Shown: in pieces, positions 5,842 through 7,261 of the stretch | Layout of the letters: every line of letters begins with the position of its first letter | How positions within the stretch are numbered: position 1 is the first letter of the stretch | Assembly: GCA_021781255.1 (NCBI GenBank) | Contig: JAJXXG010001085.1 | Location: 1 to 7,261 of the forward strand | Source: Acidobacteriota bacterium | GTDB taxonomy: Bacteria > Acidobacteriota > Terriglobia > Terriglobales > Acidobacteriaceae | DNA: 7,261 nt | Direction: 5' to 3' | Translations under genes and position numbers: made by a program | The notes under the pieces: generated by a model | Told to the model about the DNA's origin: nothing | The model's input: the letters and a program-made list of their open reading frames with translations, nothing else | Databases searched by the model: none

Positions 5842-7014
5842 TCACTCCTGACGTTTGGTCAATCCGTGAGTCTCTCCGATCACGCCCAGATCCCACCCCT
5901 CTGTCGCGGCGGCAAGCTGCGAGCGATCGAACGGGCGGATTTTAGCGAAGAGACCATGCTGAACCTTGTTCACCCACTCCTGATCGCCAATCACGCTTCG
6001 CCCCACCGAGATGAGGTCGAACTCGTTGTTCGCGAAGCGCCGGTTTAATTCCTTTAATGATTGCTCCGCCGTACTCTCGATCTTGTCCTGGCCCAAAAAA
6101 GTGCTCATGACGTCCGCGCTCAGACCGACACTGCCGTTCGCTATGACCGGGATGGACGAGAAAGACCTGGTCCACCCAGCCAGCCCCAGGTCGCTGCCCT
6201 CCCACTCAGGTTCAAAGAAGCGGCGCGTGGAGACATGCAGAAGATCGGCGCCTGCATCGGTTAGAACTCGGACGAGGCTCTTAAGCTCGTCTGGGGATGC
6301 GACGATATGCGCTTCTAAATCGACTTCTTTCCATTGCGAGAAGCGAACTGAGATGATGAAATCCGGGCCGGTCGCCTCGCGGATTCCCGTGACAATCTCA
6401 GCCAGATATCGCGCACGCGAGGTAATTGCGGCTCCGCCGTATTCATCCTCCCGCAAGTTGGTCTTTTCCCATAGGAACTGATCAAGGAAATAACCGTGCG
6501 CACTGTGGACTTCGACGCCATCCGCTCCGATTCTTTGTGCGAGGAGTGCGGACCCCACGTAAGAGTCGCGAATTTCGCCGAGTTCCTCACGCGTCGCAGC
6601 GCGACCGTTCGGCTTGCCTTCATTGAACAGTCCTGACGGGCTAAGTGTAGGATAGCCGGGAAAGGGACCGCCTAGCCCCTCTTTGCGGATCGCTCCTTCA
6701 TGGAAGAGCTGTGTCAGAATCAGGCCATTCTCAGCATGAACGGCGTCGACTGCCTGCTTCCAGGCGCTCGCAGTGCGCTCGATCAAAAAGCCGCCGTCGT
6801 GCCAAGTGGCGGACGGATGGCCGATCGCGAGGGCCTCGGTGATCAGTATTCCGATTCCGCCGGCAACGCAGCGGGAATAATAATCGATCAGTGCCTGGCG
6901 CGGCCCGTTGTCGACAATACAGCCCAACTGCATACCGGGAAGAACAAAACGATTCTTCGTCTGCTTTGAGCCTATTCGAAAGCTGGAAAACAGGTCGCGT
7001 CGTTGGGAGGACAT
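5842..7014 (-). CDS. Old Yellow Enzyme-family NAD(P)H:flavin oxidoreductase (390 aa)
   Basis: FMN-dependent TIM-barrel oxidoreductase that would use NAD(P)H to reduce activated C=C bonds such as enones. It is the single-domain form, without the C-terminal FAD/NAD domain of 2,4-dienoyl-CoA reductases. Visible motifs: NRFVLPGM 21-28 after the first strand, Q102 and H105 in LTQLFHEGA, the paired substrate-binding His H170 and H173 in DGVEVHSAHGYFLDQF, EYGG 191-194 followed by SRARYLAEI, R224, NGS 283-285, and the FMN phosphate-binding SVGRSVIGD with G338/R339. The SQWKEVDLEA segment and PFDRSQLA tail recall the OYE_like_5 / oxophytodienoate-reductase-like subgroup, from memory. The usual Arg of HxGR is Ala here, though an Arg follows two residues later. 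ATG 7014 has GAGGAG 8 nt upstream; a TTG codon directly before it (7017) is the alternative start. Base composition is visibly less GC-rich than the operon. Physiological substrate unknown. Confidence 0.93.
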   Translation of the reverse strand: MSSQRRDLFSSFRIGSKQTKNRFVLPGMQLGCIVDNGPRQALIDYYSRCVAGGIGILITEALAIGHPSATWHDGGFLIERTASAWKQAVDAVHAENGLILTQLFHEGAIRKEGLGGPFPGYPTLSPSGLFNEGKPNGRAATREELGEIRDSYVGSALLAQRIGADGVEVHSAHGYFLDQFLWEKTNLREDEYGGAAITSRARYLAEIVTGIREATGPDFIISVRFSQWKEVDLEAHIVASPDELKSLVRVLTDAGADLLHVSTRRFFEPEWEGSDLGLAGWTRSFSSIPVIANGSVGLSADVMSTFLGQDKIESTAEQSLKELNRRFANNEFDLISVGRSVIGDQEWVNKVQHGLFAKIRPFDRSQLAAATEGWDLGVIGETHGLTKRQE

Positions 7015-7261
7015 CAATTATTCTCCTCTACTTGTACTTGCACACGGCAGGACGTAAGTGTCTTTGAACCAAATGCCTGAAAGGCTTGCAGGGCATGCTC
7101 AAGCGAAATGCCTGCCGAGCGGCAGAACCTTATCGTGCTTTGATGGTGATGCTTTCTTCCACTAGCAGCAGTTCGATCTCTTGTATCAGCAATTCGTTGA
7201 CTTATATTAGAGCAAAACCACAGTAACTGTATCCCTTTTAGCTTTGAGGAAGGTGGATTTT
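7015..7261. other. Non-coding region upstream of the OYE gene
   Basis: No convincing complete gene is seen in these ~247 bp. On the minus strand, 7130-7201 reads as 23 codons then TAA, ending in the natural-looking helical string EIELLLVEESITIKAR, but a stop lies just upstream; it may be the decayed end of a lost gene. Around 7195-7232 the DNA is AT-rich and contains the small palindrome acagt-a-actgt (7220-7230) and TAATAT-like -10 candidates for OYE transcription, without a good -35. Promoter assignment here is weak. Confidence 0.4.
7053..7125. repeat. Short intergenic repeats and hairpins upstream of the OYE gene
   Basis: The 9-bp direct repeat aaatgcctg occurs at 7071-7079 and 7106-7114, each followed by a hairpin: gcct-gaa-aggc at 7076-7086 and ctgcc-gagc-ggcag at 7112-7125. 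The segment cgtaagtgtcttt (7053-7065) and what follows resemble, from memory, dispersed acidobacterial intergenic sequence; this is not verified. Because it lies between the OYE start and any upstream promoter, it would be part of the OYE leader if transcription starts further upstream. Confidence 0.35.

Noticed and set aside
7014..7261. Minus-strand frame open from the window edge that ends TGATG at the OYE start
   Set aside because: It is stop-free for 82 codons but has no normal start apart from a GTG near its end. It runs across the hairpin repeats, and its translation does not look like a protein. It could be re-examined with sequence beyond the edge.

Overview
The window looks like chromosomal DNA of an acidobacterium, probably from the Terriglobia/Acidobacteriaceae side of the phylum. 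This rests on the GC-rich coding style, on an NtrC-type regulator and kinase followed by a small acidobacterial-looking lipoprotein, and most of all on a dispersed-repeat type I associate with these genomes (ends agtgtc/gacact, hairpin ggcacggctgaagccgtgcc). That association is from memory and was not searched. The window carries five protein genes; no rRNA, tRNA, CRISPR array or transposase was seen.

Layout. Positions 58-1470 (minus) encode a complete M20-family metallodipeptidase with all metal ligands. It is divided from the next gene by a 145-bp divergent promoter region. Positions 1616-5621 (plus) form a three-gene operon: a sigma-54-dependent response regulator of the NtrC class (REC, AAA+, Fis-type HTH), a membrane histidine kinase (two TM segments around a periplasmic sensor, HAMP, PAS, HisKA, HATPase_c), and a 187-residue predicted lipoprotein whose ATG overlaps the kinase stop as ATGA. 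Positions 5842-7014 (minus, converging on the operon) encode a single-domain Old Yellow Enzyme-family FMN oxidoreductase. The final ~245 bp appear non-coding, with short repeats and perhaps a decayed gene end.

How the genes may work together. The kinase would sense an unknown periplasmic signal and phosphorylate Asp55 of the regulator, which would activate sigma-54 promoters elsewhere. The lipoprotein is translationally coupled to the kinase and is a candidate accessory part of the sensing system. The dipeptidase and the OYE show no direct sequence link to the operon.

The most unusual signals are small mobile or palindromic DNAs. (1) A 36-bp palindromic segment flanked by 6-bp direct repeats sits in frame inside the dipeptidase gene, in a turn just before the metal-binding GHYD motif. 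(2) A 171-bp MITE-like element with ~38-bp terminal inverted repeats and two internal hairpins fills the gap between the converging lipoprotein and OYE genes. (3) A less certain ~25-residue low-complexity in-frame insertion lies in the ATP-binding domain of the kinase. I see no evidence of a new multi-gene defence or metabolic system.
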